From Kushneria avicenniae (GTDB lineage Bacteria > Pseudomonadota > Gammaproteobacteria > Pseudomonadales > Halomonadaceae), in NCBI RefSeq assembly GCF_900112585.1, contig NZ_FOLY01000003.1:557199-621198 (forward strand): DNA of 64,000 nt, given 5' to 3'. Within the stretch, counting starts at the first letter, position 1, and each line of letters starts with the position of its first letter. The notes under the pieces were generated by a model that was given only the letters and a program-made list of their open reading frames with translations, made no database searches and was not told the origin of the DNA. The position numbers were made by a program, and so were the translations under genes. Positions 17,934 through 27,291 of this stretch are shown one piece after another.

Positions 17934-18803
17934 ATGGCGCGACACGTTCATGACATGCGGTTCTGGCGCCACCCGGATGTGCCATGGCTGGAGGCGCGCC
18001 TGACCCGTGACGCCCGCGCGGTGCGCTATGCCCGCCACAGCCACGACACCCTGTCGCTGGGCGCGGTGCTGGGCGGACACAGCCACTACGAGTACCGTCA
18101 TGACGGGCGCGAGCACGTGGCGGCGGTGTCACGGGGAAGCATCGTGGCGATGAACCCGGGCGAGATACACGCCTGCAATCCGAGCGACGCCGCCCCCTGG
18201 TCCTATCTCATGCTCTATATCGATCCGCAGTGGCTGGCGGCACGTCAGCCGGGCTGTCAGAAAGCCTTTCAGCCGCTGGTCCAGCGTGTCAGTCGCGATC
18301 CGGTGCTTTATCAGGCGCTTGTTGAACTGGCCGAAAGGTTGTTCGATTCAGGTCAGTCGCCGCAGGCTGGCGAGATCGAAGCCGTGATCGATCAGGCGCT
18401 CGAGGTGCTGGGCATCTCACCCCACACCGATTCGCGCGAGCGCGACATCACGGCCCGCGCGGCGGCGTTCATTCGACAGCACTGTCTCTCCTCCCTGAGT
18501 CTCGAGCAGGTGGCCCATGCAGTGGGATGCTCACGCTTTACCCTCATTCGCGGCTTTCGCCGTGACTACGGCATCACGCCCCACGCCTTTTTGATCGACT
18601 GTCGCATTCGCTGGGGCCAGCGTGCGCTCAGGCGCGGTGCGGACATTGCCGAGACTGCGCTCGCCTGTCGCTTTGCCGATCAGGCCCACTTTCAACGCAC
18701 CTTCAAAAAAGTGACGGCGGCGACGCCCCGGCAGTATCGCCGGGCGACATCAGGGCCATGGCCAGTGCACTGGCCACCAGCAGCGCCGCCATCGCTTGAT
18801 TGA
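17934..18803 (+). CDS. AraC family transcriptional regulator
   Basis: 289-residue regulator with an N-terminal cupin-like AraC ligand domain (about 15-150; HSHDTLSLGAVLGGHSHY, MNPGEIHACNP) and a C-terminal double helix-turn-helix (about 180-275; LSLEQVAHAVGCSRFTLIRGFRR and DIAETALACRFADQAHFQRTFKK). Its tail overlaps the convergent LysE-type exporter gene by 101 bp. AraC regulators of this layout commonly control an adjacent LysE exporter, so regulation of that gene is inferred. Confidence 0.88.
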   Translation: MARHVHDMRFWRHPDVPWLEARLTRDARAVRYARHSHDTLSLGAVLGGHSHYEYRHDGREHVAAVSRGSIVAMNPGEIHACNPSDAAPWSYLMLYIDPQWLAARQPGCQKAFQPLVQRVSRDPVLYQALVELAERLFDSGQSPQAGEIEAVIDQALEVLGISPHTDSRERDITARAAAFIRQHCLSSLSLEQVAHAVGCSRFTLIRGFRRDYGITPHAFLIDCRIRWGQRALRRGADIAETALACRFADQAHFQRTFKKVTAATPRQYRRATSGPWPVHWPPAAPPSLD

Positions 18804-19332
18804 GCCGTCGCAGATGGTGTGCCCGGGTCAGGCGTGCGCCCAGCCAGTGTCCCATCGCCGCCCAGATGCTGACGCTGGCCTGACACAGGATCAAAAAGAT
18901 GACGGCCAGCACCGCCAGATGGATGACCTCCCGGGTATAGGCGCTGACGGCCGCGGCGGAGGCTACCCACGCCTCGGGGTTGAGCCACTGCATCAGCGCG
19001 CCCTGCCAGAATGAGGGCGCCGCTGACGGTACGGCATTCGCTTCACGGTCTTTGGAAAGCGCAAGCATTGCGGCCATGTAGAGTAGAAAGGCCACGCCGA
19101 CCCAGCGCAGCACCACACCGGCCAGCGGCAGCGTCTCAAACAGCGACTGAAGCCCCAGTCCGATCAACACCAGCAGCAGGGTAAAACCGAGGCTTGCCCC
19201 CGTGACGTGGCGCAGGCTCGATCTGAAACCGTGATTGAGTCCGGCATTCAGCGCCACGAGGTTGACGGGGCCGGGTGTCAGCGAGGCGGCCAGCGCGAAG
19301 GCGGCCATGGAGAGCAGCAGGGCAGGGGACAC
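18703..19332 (-). CDS. LysE/RhtB family exporter
   Basis: 209-residue inner-membrane exporter with about six hydrophobic helices and the family's SLTPGPVNLVALNAGLNHG N-terminal motif. LysE/RhtB proteins export amino acids such as threonine, homoserine or lysine; the substrate is not determinable. The start is GTG at 19332 with an excellent GGAGG 7 bases upstream. The 3' end lies inside the end of the convergent AraC gene. Confidence 0.87.
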   Translation of the reverse strand: MSPALLLSMAAFALAASLTPGPVNLVALNAGLNHGFRSSLRHVTGASLGFTLLLVLIGLGLQSLFETLPLAGVVLRWVGVAFLLYMAAMLALSKDREANAVPSAAPSFWQGALMQWLNPEAWVASAAAVSAYTREVIHLAVLAVIFLILCQASVSIWAAMGHWLGARLTRAHHLRRLNQAMAALLVASALAMALMSPGDTAGASPPSLF

Positions 19333-19486
19333 GGTACAACCTCCGACATTGTTGAGGCGCAGAGCCTGCCGGGTCCCGGAGGCGACGTATTGAACAATAT
19401 TGCGCGGGCCGTTGATGCCGATCGTTCACCGCGCCATGTCGGAAGGTACACCAAGGTCTGGATTGTCGGTTCGGGAGGGAGGGCCA

Positions 19487-20605
19487 ATGCTTGAGGCTTT
19501 CCTCGACCGGGCAGGACATGACATGAACGGGCAGTCAGGCGATACCGACCACGTACTGATCGACGAGATTCGTCGTCGACTTCTCAAGGGGATGGGAATG
19601 GCCGCCGGTGCCATGGCGCTGTATCCGATGTTGTCAGCCACCGGCGCGATGGCCGCTTCCAGTGGCAGTGGCGCGCAATACGTCTATGTCGGCACCTATA
19701 CCGGCCCCAATACCGCACCGGGGGGTGTGGCCCCGAGCCGGGCTCGCGGGATTTATGTCTTTCGCATGGACCCGGTGCAGGGCGGGCTGACGCCAGTACA
19801 GACCATGGCGGCGGAAAACCCCTCCTTTCTGGCTCTGTCACCGGATCGTCGTTATCTCTACAGCGTCAATGAGCTTGGCCCGGATGCCGACGGCAACCCC
19901 CTGGGACGGGTGAGTGCCTATCGCATCGCCCCGGACAGTGGTGAACTGACCTTTATCAATACCCGGCTTACCGGGGGGACATGGACCTGTCACTGCTCGG
20001 TGCATCCCTCCGGGCGCTACCTGTTCGCGGCCAACTACGGCACCGGCAGCTTCTCGGTCTTTCCGCTGGGAGATAACGGCGAGATTCTCGAGATGAGCGA
20101 CCTGGTCGAATCGCCGCCCAACGGGCAGGGGCCGGATGGGGTCCGTCAGGAAGGCGCGCACGCGCACATGATGATCACGGGGCGGGGGGCCATCACATCT
20201 TCGGTATCGACCCTGCCGGTCGACAGTGAATTCGGACGGCCAATGTTCAATCCTGACAACCCGGGAGAAGTGCCCACCGGCAGCAATACCACTGCCGAGC
20301 TTCGCATCCATCCGCAGGGGCGTTTTCTCTACGCCACCAATCGCGGCATGAACAGCATTGCGGTGTTCCGGGTAGACGATGACAGCGGGCAGCTGATCAA
20401 CACCGGCTGGGTTTCCAGCGGCGGCGAGATCCCGCGCGGCATGAACCTGGACCCCACCGGGCGATTTCTTTATGTCGGCAACCAGAACAGCGACACCATC
20501 AAGGTGTTCAACATCGACCCGCAAAGCGGCGCGCTGAAAGGCCCTGTGCACACGATCGATTCACCGGTGCCGGTCGATTTTGCCTTCAATGCCGCCGGCG
20601 GCTGA
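19487..20605 (+). CDS. Tat-exported lactonase, beta-propeller (6-phosphogluconolactonase-like), internally shortened
   Basis: 372-residue protein of the seven-bladed Pgl-like lactonase family. A twin-arginine signal is visible near residues 25-55 (RRRLLKGMGMAAGAMALYPM). The ATG at 19487 follows GGGAGGGAGGG. Blades read normally up to AHAHMMIT, then jump after a short TGRGAITS linker to VSTLPV and TGSNTTAELRIHPQGRF, which in relatives lie about 60 residues further on. One blade therefore seems deleted, while the frame is kept. The C-terminus is also short. It may still fold or be decaying. The substrate is unknown. Confidence 0.72.
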   Translation: MLEAFLDRAGHDMNGQSGDTDHVLIDEIRRRLLKGMGMAAGAMALYPMLSATGAMAASSGSGAQYVYVGTYTGPNTAPGGVAPSRARGIYVFRMDPVQGGLTPVQTMAAENPSFLALSPDRRYLYSVNELGPDADGNPLGRVSAYRIAPDSGELTFINTRLTGGTWTCHCSVHPSGRYLFAANYGTGSFSVFPLGDNGEILEMSDLVESPPNGQGPDGVRQEGAHAHMMITGRGAITSSVSTLPVDSEFGRPMFNPDNPGEVPTGSNTTAELRIHPQGRFLYATNRGMNSIAVFRVDDDSGQLINTGWVSSGGEIPRGMNLDPTGRFLYVGNQNSDTIKVFNIDPQSGALKGPVHTIDSPVPVDFAFNAAGG

Positions 20606-20658
20606 TCAAGGGTCAATGACGGATCAAGGCTCAAGGGCGCCGCGGCGGTCAGCAGCGC

Positions 20659-21636
20659 TCATCGGTCTTGACCGCGGCACAGCTCGAGCATCAGGGCGAT
20701 TCTGGCCTTCACCGGCGAGAGCGCCGCCATGATCGTGAAGGGAGCCTCCGGCGTGGGCAGCAGTTGACCTTCGTTGCAGCGTGCAGCGACCCTCACCTCG
20801 ATACCGCGCTCAATGGCGCGCCGGGCAGCCTGTTCAAGTGCCTGATGCAGACTGGCGTTGCCGGTAGCGCCCAGCACGATGCCTGCCACCGGCTCGGACG
20901 CACCGCTTTCTCGTTCCTGCACCAGCAGATCGATCAGGGCACCGCTGACGCCGGCGTGGGTCAACACGATCTCGACGCGCGGCCAGTGCTCGGGACGCGG
21001 CAGGGCTTTCTGATCGTGGTCTTCCGATCGTGGCCAGGCACGTACCTGTCGTACAGTGCTTTCCTCCACGTAGCCGATGGGCCCGCTGTCACCGGAGGAG
21101 AACGCCTTCAGGCGGTAAGGGTGATCCTTGCGCACGTCGAGCGCGCCGTGTATCTCGCCGGCACAGACCACCGTGACGCCGGCGGCATCAGGGGTGGCCG
21201 CCACGGCCAGTGCGTCGCGTAGATTCTGTGGACCGTCCGGCATCAACGCAGTAGAAGGACGCATCGCGCAGGCCAGCACGACAGGCCTGGAGGAGGAGAG
21301 CGTCGAGTGCAGGAAAAACGCCGTTTCCTCGACAGTGTCGGTACCGTGGGTGATGACCAGGCCCGCGACATCCTCCTGGTTCAGCCAGTATTCGCAGCGT
21401 TCACGCAGGGCGCACCAGGTCGCGGCATCCATGTCCTTGCTGTCGAGCTGGGCGACCTGCTCGGCGTGCAGGACAAAACCATCCGGTGCCGCGATGCCCC
21501 CCAGCAGGTCATTGACCGATACCGTTCCGGCGGTATAGCCAAGATTGGCACCGGCGTTCGAGGAGGAGCCGGCAATGGTGCCGCCGGTGCCGAGCACGAC
21601 AATGCGTTTTGCCTTGTCGGAGGGGGAAGGGGTCAT
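20659..21636 (-). CDS. L-asparaginase
   Basis: 325-residue N-terminal-nucleophile-type amidohydrolase that converts asparagine to aspartate and ammonia. It has both signatures: GTGGTIAG with nucleophile T20, and LVITHGTDTVEET with the second Thr-Asp pair. No signal peptide is present, so the enzyme is probably cytoplasmic. The ATG at 21636 follows TGGAGC; the frame stays open far upstream but those codons are not asparaginase-like. It is divergent from an amino-acid ammonia-lyase gene, suggesting a shared amino-acid catabolic theme. Confidence 0.88.
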   Translation of the reverse strand: MTPSPSDKAKRIVVLGTGGTIAGSSSNAGANLGYTAGTVSVNDLLGGIAAPDGFVLHAEQVAQLDSKDMDAATWCALRERCEYWLNQEDVAGLVITHGTDTVEETAFFLHSTLSSSRPVVLACAMRPSTALMPDGPQNLRDALAVAATPDAAGVTVVCAGEIHGALDVRKDHPYRLKAFSSGDSGPIGYVEESTVRQVRAWPRSEDHDQKALPRPEHWPRVEIVLTHAGVSGALIDLLVQERESGASEPVAGIVLGATGNASLHQALEQAARRAIERGIEVRVAARCNEGQLLPTPEAPFTIMAALSPVKARIALMLELCRGQDR

Positions 21637-21866
21637 GATCTTTGCTCCATGATGACCAGCTGTAAAACGTAGCCGGGTATTGATGCTGCCGGGCGGCGAT
21701 GGCCTGCATCCGGACCTGATGCTGCCGGGCTGACCCTGAACGTCGACCTCGAGCCAGACCCTGGATGTGGCATCATGTCTTGTCTGGCTTCGTTGGGGCG
21801 CCGCGGGCGGCGTCGATATTATCCACGATAAGCGTGAGATGACAGTCGCGCTGAGAGAGGAGTCCC

Positions 21867-22829
21867 ATGAACCATCTTCCCACCTTTGACGATGTAGTGG
21901 CGGCATCAAAACGACTTGAGGGCCACGCCCGCCGCACACCGGTGATGACCTCGCGTACCGTCGATGAGGCGCTGGAGACGCAGATATTTTTCAAATGCGA
22001 GAACCTGCAGCGCACGGGCGCTTTCAAGTTTCGTGGCGCCTTCAATACGCTATCGAGGTTCAGTCCCGAGCAGAAAAACGCCGGCGTGGTGGCGTTCTCT
22101 TCCGGCAACCATGCCCAGGCCATAGCCCTGTCCGCCAGGCTTCTGGGGATCCCGGCGACCATCGTCATGCCCGAGGATGCACCCGGTGCCAAGGTGACCG
22201 CGACCAGAGCGTACGGTGCCCACGTGGTGATGTATGACCGCTACACGGAAGATCGTGAAGGGATCGGCCGGGCGCTGGCCGAGCAGCACGGTCTGACACT
22301 GGTGCCGCCGTATGATCATCCCGATGTCATTTGCGGGCAGGGCACGGCCGCCATGGAGCTCTTCGAAGAGGTCGGCTCGCTGGATGCGCTGTTCGTTTGC
22401 CTGGGGGGCGGTGGTTTGCTGTCGGGCTCTGCGCTGGTCGCCCGGGCGATGTCGCCGGACTGCCGGGTCTATGGGGTCGAGCCCGAGGCCGGTAACGATG
22501 GGCAGCAATCGTTTCGCTCGGGTCGGATTGTCCATATCGACACGCCCCGGACCATTGCCGATGGAGCCCAGACTCAGCATCTGGGCCGGATCACCTTTCC
22601 GATCATTCAGCGCGATGTCGATGACATCCTGACCGCCTCGGATAACGAGCTGGTGGCATGCATGTCATTCATGGCCGAGCGCATGAAGCTGGTGGCCGAG
22701 CCGACCGGCTGTCTCGGTTTCGCTGCGGCGCGGCAGATGGCCGCCGAGTTCAGGGGCAAGCGTGTGGGGGTGATTGTCAGTGGTGGCAATGTCGACATGG
22801 CGCGATTTGCCGAACTGCTGACGTCCTGA
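21867..22829 (+). CDS. PLP-dependent threonine/threo-3-hydroxyaspartate ammonia-lyase
   Basis: 320-residue fold-type II PLP enzyme. The Schiff-base lysine is K54 in GAFKFRGAFN, the phosphate-binding loop is the glycine-rich LGGGGLLSG near residue 181, and SSGNHAQA binds the substrate. It has no C-terminal ACT regulatory domain, so it is of the catabolic or serine-racemase-like type rather than biosynthetic IlvA. Candidate activities are threo-3-hydroxy-L-aspartate ammonia-lyase, serine racemase or threonine deaminase; the sequence alone does not decide. AGAGAGGAG precedes the ATG. Confidence 0.85.
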   Translation: MNHLPTFDDVVAASKRLEGHARRTPVMTSRTVDEALETQIFFKCENLQRTGAFKFRGAFNTLSRFSPEQKNAGVVAFSSGNHAQAIALSARLLGIPATIVMPEDAPGAKVTATRAYGAHVVMYDRYTEDREGIGRALAEQHGLTLVPPYDHPDVICGQGTAAMELFEEVGSLDALFVCLGGGGLLSGSALVARAMSPDCRVYGVEPEAGNDGQQSFRSGRIVHIDTPRTIADGAQTQHLGRITFPIIQRDVDDILTASDNELVACMSFMAERMKLVAEPTGCLGFAAARQMAAEFRGKRVGVIVSGGNVDMARFAELLTS

Positions 22830-22868
22830 TCCTTTGCCGCGTTCCCTTTCTTTGCCACAGTCCCTTTC

Positions 22869-22892
22869 GACGGCCCGCCATCGTGGGCCGTC
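22869..22892. terminator. Hairpin between convergent ammonia-lyase and ppsR genes
   Basis: 8-bp stem GACGGCCC / GGGCCGTC with an 8-base loop between the two stop codons, followed on the plus strand by a T-rich but interrupted tract. Confidence 0.5.
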
Positions 22893-22913
22893 CGTCGTTG
22901 TCCTTTTCCTCGG

Positions 22914-23735
22914 CTAGAAAATACGCCGATCAATGCCGAGGGTATCCATCAGGCGTGTGGCGATCTCCTCGACCGAGTAGTTGGTGGTATCCAGATAGGG
23001 GATGCGCAGCCGACGATAAAGCGCCTCGACTTCGGAAAGCTCCAGCCGGCATTGCCTGAGCGATGCATAGGTACTGGCGGTGCGCCGTTCATTGCGAATG
23101 GCGGCGAGCCGGTCGGCGTTGATGGTCAGCCCGAACAGCTTGCCGCGCTGCTCTTTAAGTGCCGGCGGCAGCGCCAGACGGTCCATGTCGTCGGCGATGA
23201 AGGGGTAGTTGGCGACCCGCAGACCGAACTGCATGGCCAGATACAGGCTCGTGGGCGTCTTGCCGCAGCGGGAGACGCCGATCAGGATCACCTGGGCCTG
23301 CTCGAGATGGCGCAATGACAGGCCGTCATCGTGGGCCAGCGCGTAGTCGATGGCCGCGATACGCTCGTCATAGCGTGCCACATTGCGCTGATTGAGCCCG
23401 TGGGTGCGGTGGAGCGTCGGATGCGGTGCCATGTTGAGCTCTTCGCTGAGCGGGGCGATGACGGATTCGATGACGTCATGGCAAAAGCCGTGACTCGACA
23501 GGATGATCTGGCGGACTTCATCACTGACGATCGAATAAAAGACGATGGGGCGCTCACCGGTGTCGGCAAAGATCCGGTCGATGCGCTCGCGAATCTCGAT
23601 AGCGCGTTCCCGGGTGTCCACAAAGGGCCAGGTACGCTGGGTAAATTCCGTATCAAACTGGGAGAGAACGGCGTGGCCCAGAACTTCCATGGTAATGGCC
23701 GTGCCATCGGAAATATAAAACACTGTTTTTGGCAT
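22914..23735 (-). CDS. ppsR: PEP synthase regulatory protein (bifunctional kinase/pyrophosphorylase)
   Basis: 273-residue DUF299 protein that inactivates PEP synthase by ADP-dependent phosphorylation and reactivates it by phosphorolysis. Visible hallmarks are the [11 protein letters not shown]-terminus and the P-loop-like [15 protein letters not shown] near residue 150. The ATG at 23735 is preceded by AGAGG and gives the standard N-terminus; a start 10 codons earlier is possible but has no better site. It is divergent from ppsA, its target, which is the usual arrangement. Confidence 0.93.
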   Translation of the reverse strand: MPKTVFYISDGTAITMEVLGHAVLSQFDTEFTQRTWPFVDTRERAIEIRERIDRIFADTGERPIVFYSIVSDEVRQIILSSHGFCHDVIESVIAPLSEELNMAPHPTLHRTHGLNQRNVARYDERIAAIDYALAHDDGLSLRHLEQAQVILIGVSRCGKTPTSLYLAMQFGLRVANYPFIADDMDRLALPPALKEQRGKLFGLTINADRLAAIRNERRTASTYASLRQCRLELSEVEALYRRLRIPYLDTTNYSVEEIATRLMDTLGIDRRIF

Positions 23736-24206
23736 AAGAGCCTCTCTACCCGGCATAAAAGGCACGATTTACCCAGCATTAAACCACGGTCAGGGCTGAA
23801 ATGTGGCCACGCCAATGCGACCTTATTTGTCAAATTTGCGCACGCACTACAAAGCATGTAGTAAATTTTTGCGCTGAAATCCTTGTCGGTTTAATTAAAA
23901 ATTTCAAAGACATAAGTCGACAATTTAATACTTTGTGTTAATGACGTGTCGTAGTCTTTCAAAATGTTCCTGGCCTTAAAAATTGTCTCAAAGGCTATGG
24001 CAGGCCGCGGAAAATGATTACGCTCTGCTCGACTGTCCAATGACAGGCAGGATTTGAAAAACGTCGTTTCTATTCGGTCGTGCGATGGCACTCCATGCAC
24101 GCACCGGGCGGCGTTTTTTTACGTTGTTGATTTCAGAAATGGCACTGCCGGCACCCTTGCAGGTGACTGGCACATTGGCATCAAGGCTTGTCGGGAGAGA
24201 CGAGAA
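23736..24206. other. Divergent ppsR-ppsA control region
   Basis: 471 bp between the two start codons. The centre (about 23820-24000) is AT-rich, including TTAATTAAAAATTTCAAAG, and probably carries both promoters and a long ppsA leader. No strong terminator, riboswitch or conserved ORF was recognised; the ppsA frame remains open upstream to 24054 but without a usable start. Confidence 0.6.
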
Positions 24207-26660
24207 ATGAGTGATCGCATGGTGACAGATGAAAATCGCCTGAATGACGCAGACGAGGACGTACTCTGGTACGACCAGGTCGGCATGCACGATGTCAATC
24301 GTGTCGGGGGCAAGAACGCCTCGCTGGGCGAGATGATCAGCCATCTGGCCAGCCTCGGGGTTCAGGTGCCCAACGGGTTTGCGACCACCGCCGGCGCATG
24401 GCGGCGCTTTCTGGAACAGAGCGGGCTGGATGCGCGCATTCACGCCCTGCTCGACGAGACCGACATTGACGATACCCGGGCGCTGGCCGATGCCGGCACG
24501 CGCATTCGTCAGTGGGTGATCGATACGCCCTTCACGGCCGAACTCGATGACGCCATCGCCACGGCCTACGAGAAGCTGGCCGGCGACAACCCGAACGCCT
24601 CCTTTGCGGTGCGCTCCTCTGCCACGGCCGAGGACATGCCGGATGCCTCCTTCGCCGGACAGCAGGAGACCTTCCTCAACGTGCAGGGGCTGGATGCCGT
24701 ACGCGAGGCGATCCACCACGTGTTTGCCTCGCTGTTCAACGACCGCGCGATCTCCTACCGCGTCCACCAGGGCTACGATCACAAGGGCGTGGCGCTCTCT
24801 GCCGGCGTTCAGCGCATGGTGCGTTCGGACCTGGCCACTTCGGGCGTCATGTTCACCATTGATACCGAATCCGGCTTTGATCAGGTCGTGTTCATCACGG
24901 CCGCCTGGGGGCTGGGCGAGATGGTGGTACAGGGCGCCGTCAACCCGGACGAGTACTACGTTCACAAGCCCACACTGGCCGCCGACCGTCCCTCGGTGGT
25001 GCGCCGCAGCATGGGTACCAAGGCCGAGCGCATGGTCTACGCCGATGATCGCGCCCACGGCAAGCAGGTGCGCATCGAGCCGGTAGATGCCGCCGATCAG
25101 GACCGTTTCTGCCTGAGCGATGACGAGATCGAGGCACTGGCCCGTCAGGCCATGCTGATCGAAAAACACTACGGGCGTCCGATGGACATCGAGTGGGCGA
25201 AGGATGGCCATACCGGTGAGCTTCTGATCGTTCAGGCGCGTCCGGAAACCGTACGCTCGCGCAAGCAGGTCATGGAGCGCTACCAGCTCAGCTCCCGCGG
25301 GCCGATTCTGGCCGAGGGCCGTGCCATCGGTCAGCGCATCGGCGCCGGTGCGGTGAAGATCATTGCCGACATCAGCCAGATGCATGATGTGGCCCCGGGC
25401 GACGTGCTGGTCACCGACATGACCGACCCCGACTGGGAACCGATCATGAAACGTGCCGCGGCGATCGTGACCAACCGTGGCGGGCGTACCTGCCACGCGG
25501 CGATCATCGCTCGTGAGCTGGGCATTCCGGCGGTGGTCGGCTGTGGCGATGCGACCGAGCGTCTGTCCTCCAATCAGCACGTCACCGTCTCCTGTGCCGA
25601 GGGGGATACCGGCTACATCTACGAGGGTGAGCTGGAGTTCGAGGTCACGAGCGCTGCCATCGATGATCTGCCGGAGCTGCCGCTCAAGCTGATGATGAAC
25701 GTCGGCAACCCCGACCGCGCCTTCGACTTTGCAACGCTCCCTAACGAGGGCGTGGGTCTGGCGCGACTGGAGTTCATCATCAACCGCATGATCGGTATCC
25801 ACCCGCGTGCCCTGCTGGAGTTTGATCGTCAGACCCCGGCGCTGCAGGCCGAAATCAAGAGCCGCATTGCCGGCTACAGCGATCCGGTCGAGTTCTACGT
25901 GGCGCGTCTGGCCGAAGGCATAGCAACGCTGGCCTCGGCGTTCTGGCCCAAGCGTGTCATCGTGCGCCTGTCGGACTTCAAGACCAACGAGTACGCCAAC
26001 CTGGTGGGCGGCGAGCAGTACGAGCCGCATGAAGAGAACCCGATGCTGGGCTTCCGCGGCGCGGGTCGCTACGTGTCGCCGGATTTCCGCGACTGCTTCG
26101 CGCTCGAGTGTCAGGCGGTCAAGCGGGTGCGTGAGGTCATGGGGCTTGAAAACGTCGAGATCATGATTCCGTTCGTGCGCACGCTCAAGGATGCCAGCAA
26201 CGTCATCGAGACGCTGGAAGCCCAGGGCCTCAAGCGCGGCGAAAACGGCCTCAAGGTCATCATGATGTGCGAGCTGCCCTCCAATGCGCTGCTGGCGGAT
26301 CAGTTCCTCGAGTACTTCGACGGCTTCTCGATCGGCTCCAACGACATGACCCAGCTCACCCTGGGACTGGATCGTGACTCCGGTACGGTCTCCGAGCAGT
26401 TCGACGAGCGCAACGATGCGGTCCTGTCGCTGCTGTCGATGGCCATCCGCGCCGCGAAGCGTCAGGGCAAGTACGTGGGCATCTGCGGTCAGGGTCCGTC
26501 GGACCACCCGGACTTTGCCGCCTGGCTGATGAGCGAGGGCATCGACAGCCTGTCGCTCAACCCGGATACCGTGATCAACACCTGGCTCTCGCTGGGCGAG
26601 CAGTCCGACAAGGGTGCCGCTCAGGGCAATGGCGCTTCGGCGTCGCTGGCCAACAAGTAA
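24207..26660 (+). CDS. ppsA: Phosphoenolpyruvate synthase
   Basis: 817-residue pyruvate, water dikinase that makes PEP from pyruvate and ATP for gluconeogenesis. Domains in order: N-terminal ATP-grasp (about 30-360; [32 protein letters not shown]), phosphohistidine domain with catalytic H430 in GGRTCHAAI, and C-terminal PEP/pyruvate barrel ([24 protein letters not shown]). The ATG at 24207 has GGGAGAGACGAG upstream. The N-terminus is about 20 residues longer than in E. coli. Regulation by the divergent PpsR is expected. Two hairpins follow the stop. Confidence 0.95.
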   Translation: MSDRMVTDENRLNDADEDVLWYDQVGMHDVNRVGGKNASLGEMISHLASLGVQVPNGFATTAGAWRRFLEQSGLDARIHALLDETDIDDTRALADAGTRIRQWVIDTPFTAELDDAIATAYEKLAGDNPNASFAVRSSATAEDMPDASFAGQQETFLNVQGLDAVREAIHHVFASLFNDRAISYRVHQGYDHKGVALSAGVQRMVRSDLATSGVMFTIDTESGFDQVVFITAAWGLGEMVVQGAVNPDEYYVHKPTLAADRPSVVRRSMGTKAERMVYADDRAHGKQVRIEPVDAADQDRFCLSDDEIEALARQAMLIEKHYGRPMDIEWAKDGHTGELLIVQARPETVRSRKQVMERYQLSSRGPILAEGRAIGQRIGAGAVKIIADISQMHDVAPGDVLVTDMTDPDWEPIMKRAAAIVTNRGGRTCHAAIIARELGIPAVVGCGDATERLSSNQHVTVSCAEGDTGYIYEGELEFEVTSAAIDDLPELPLKLMMNVGNPDRAFDFATLPNEGVGLARLEFIINRMIGIHPRALLEFDRQTPALQAEIKSRIAGYSDPVEFYVARLAEGIATLASAFWPKRVIVRLSDFKTNEYANLVGGEQYEPHEENPMLGFRGAGRYVSPDFRDCFALECQAVKRVREVMGLENVEIMIPFVRTLKDASNVIETLEAQGLKRGENGLKVIMMCELPSNALLADQFLEYFDGFSIGSNDMTQLTLGLDRDSGTVSEQFDERNDAVLSLLSMAIRAAKRQGKYVGICGQGPSDHPDFAAWLMSEGIDSLSLNPDTVINTWLSLGEQSDKGAAQGNGASASLANK

Positions 26661-26722
26661 CGTGCCTCGTCTCCCATCATCCGGTGTGATGATGGGAAAC
26701 CAGAGACTGATCAGTCACCAGA

Positions 26723-26757
26723 ACCGCTCGGCCCGCCAGGGTCGAGCGGTTTTTTTA
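26723..26757 (+). terminator. Intrinsic terminator of ppsA
   Basis: 8-bp stem ACCGCTCG / CGAGCGGT with a 12-base loop, then seven T. A separate 9-bp hairpin (26672-26697) lies between it and the ppsA stop and may protect the 3' end. Confidence 0.88.
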
Positions 26758-26913
26758 CGTTCGGGCGGTGAAAGGGCTGCTGCCGAGCAGGGTCTCTGGC
26801 ATGAAAGCCTCGCATACACGAGAACAGGGAGATCAAGGCGGGGATTATCAAATCGTTGGCCGCATGCACATATCGGATTGATGCTCTTGGGCGGGGCGGC
26901 GAGCATCCGAATG

Positions 26914-27162
26914 TCAGGCCTGCCCCGACTCATGGCCATTCTCCCGGCATTTTTTTGCCCGCTGCTTTTTGTAATATCCAAGAATATTCATGATCTGAAC
27001 GCTGGTGGCGATCCATGCGCTCATAAACAGTTCGTGCTCAATGCTGTTTTCGCTTAACAGCCCGTAATGAGAACCGACGACCGCGATGGTGAAGTAAGTG
27101 CAAAACATGGTGATGAACTCTCTCGCAATGAATCCGGGTCTGAGCGTCTTCAGCAATGACAT
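26914..27162 (-). CDS. Small two-helix membrane protein, hypothetical
   Basis: 82-residue protein with two hydrophobic segments (about residues 17-34 and 47-64) and a basic, cysteine-containing C-terminal tail (KKQRAKKCREN). The start at 27162 follows CAGGAAG. It lies between ppsA and the ROK regulator gene without an obvious partner. The family was not recognised. Confidence 0.6.
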   Translation of the reverse strand: MSLLKTLRPGFIAREFITMFCTYFTIAVVGSHYGLLSENSIEHELFMSAWIATSVQIMNILGYYKKQRAKKCRENGHESGQA

Positions 27163-27291
27163 GAGGGCTTCCTGGGAGGCGGTCAAAGGATATATCAGTT
27201 TTTAATGGTAAAGCCCGCGTCACGATGCGTCGACCTGACCAGGGCTGGGGAAGACAGCGATGCTGGGGAAAAGTCGGCAAAGGACGTCAGC

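Noticed and set aside
21681..21730. 14-bp direct repeat TGATGCTGCCGGGC upstream of asparaginase
   Set aside because: Two copies 36 bp apart in a GC-rich region, without dyad symmetry or a known regulator; not enough to call an operator.
24054..24206. N-terminal 51-residue extension of PEP synthase
   Set aside because: Not family-like and lacking a ribosome-binding site; the ATG at 24207 has a strong one.
24018..26507. Very long open frame antisense to ppsA
   Set aside because: The plus strand encodes a clear full-length PEP synthase; the antisense frame is His/Gly/Arg-rich, has no family-like motif and follows from GC-rich codon bias.
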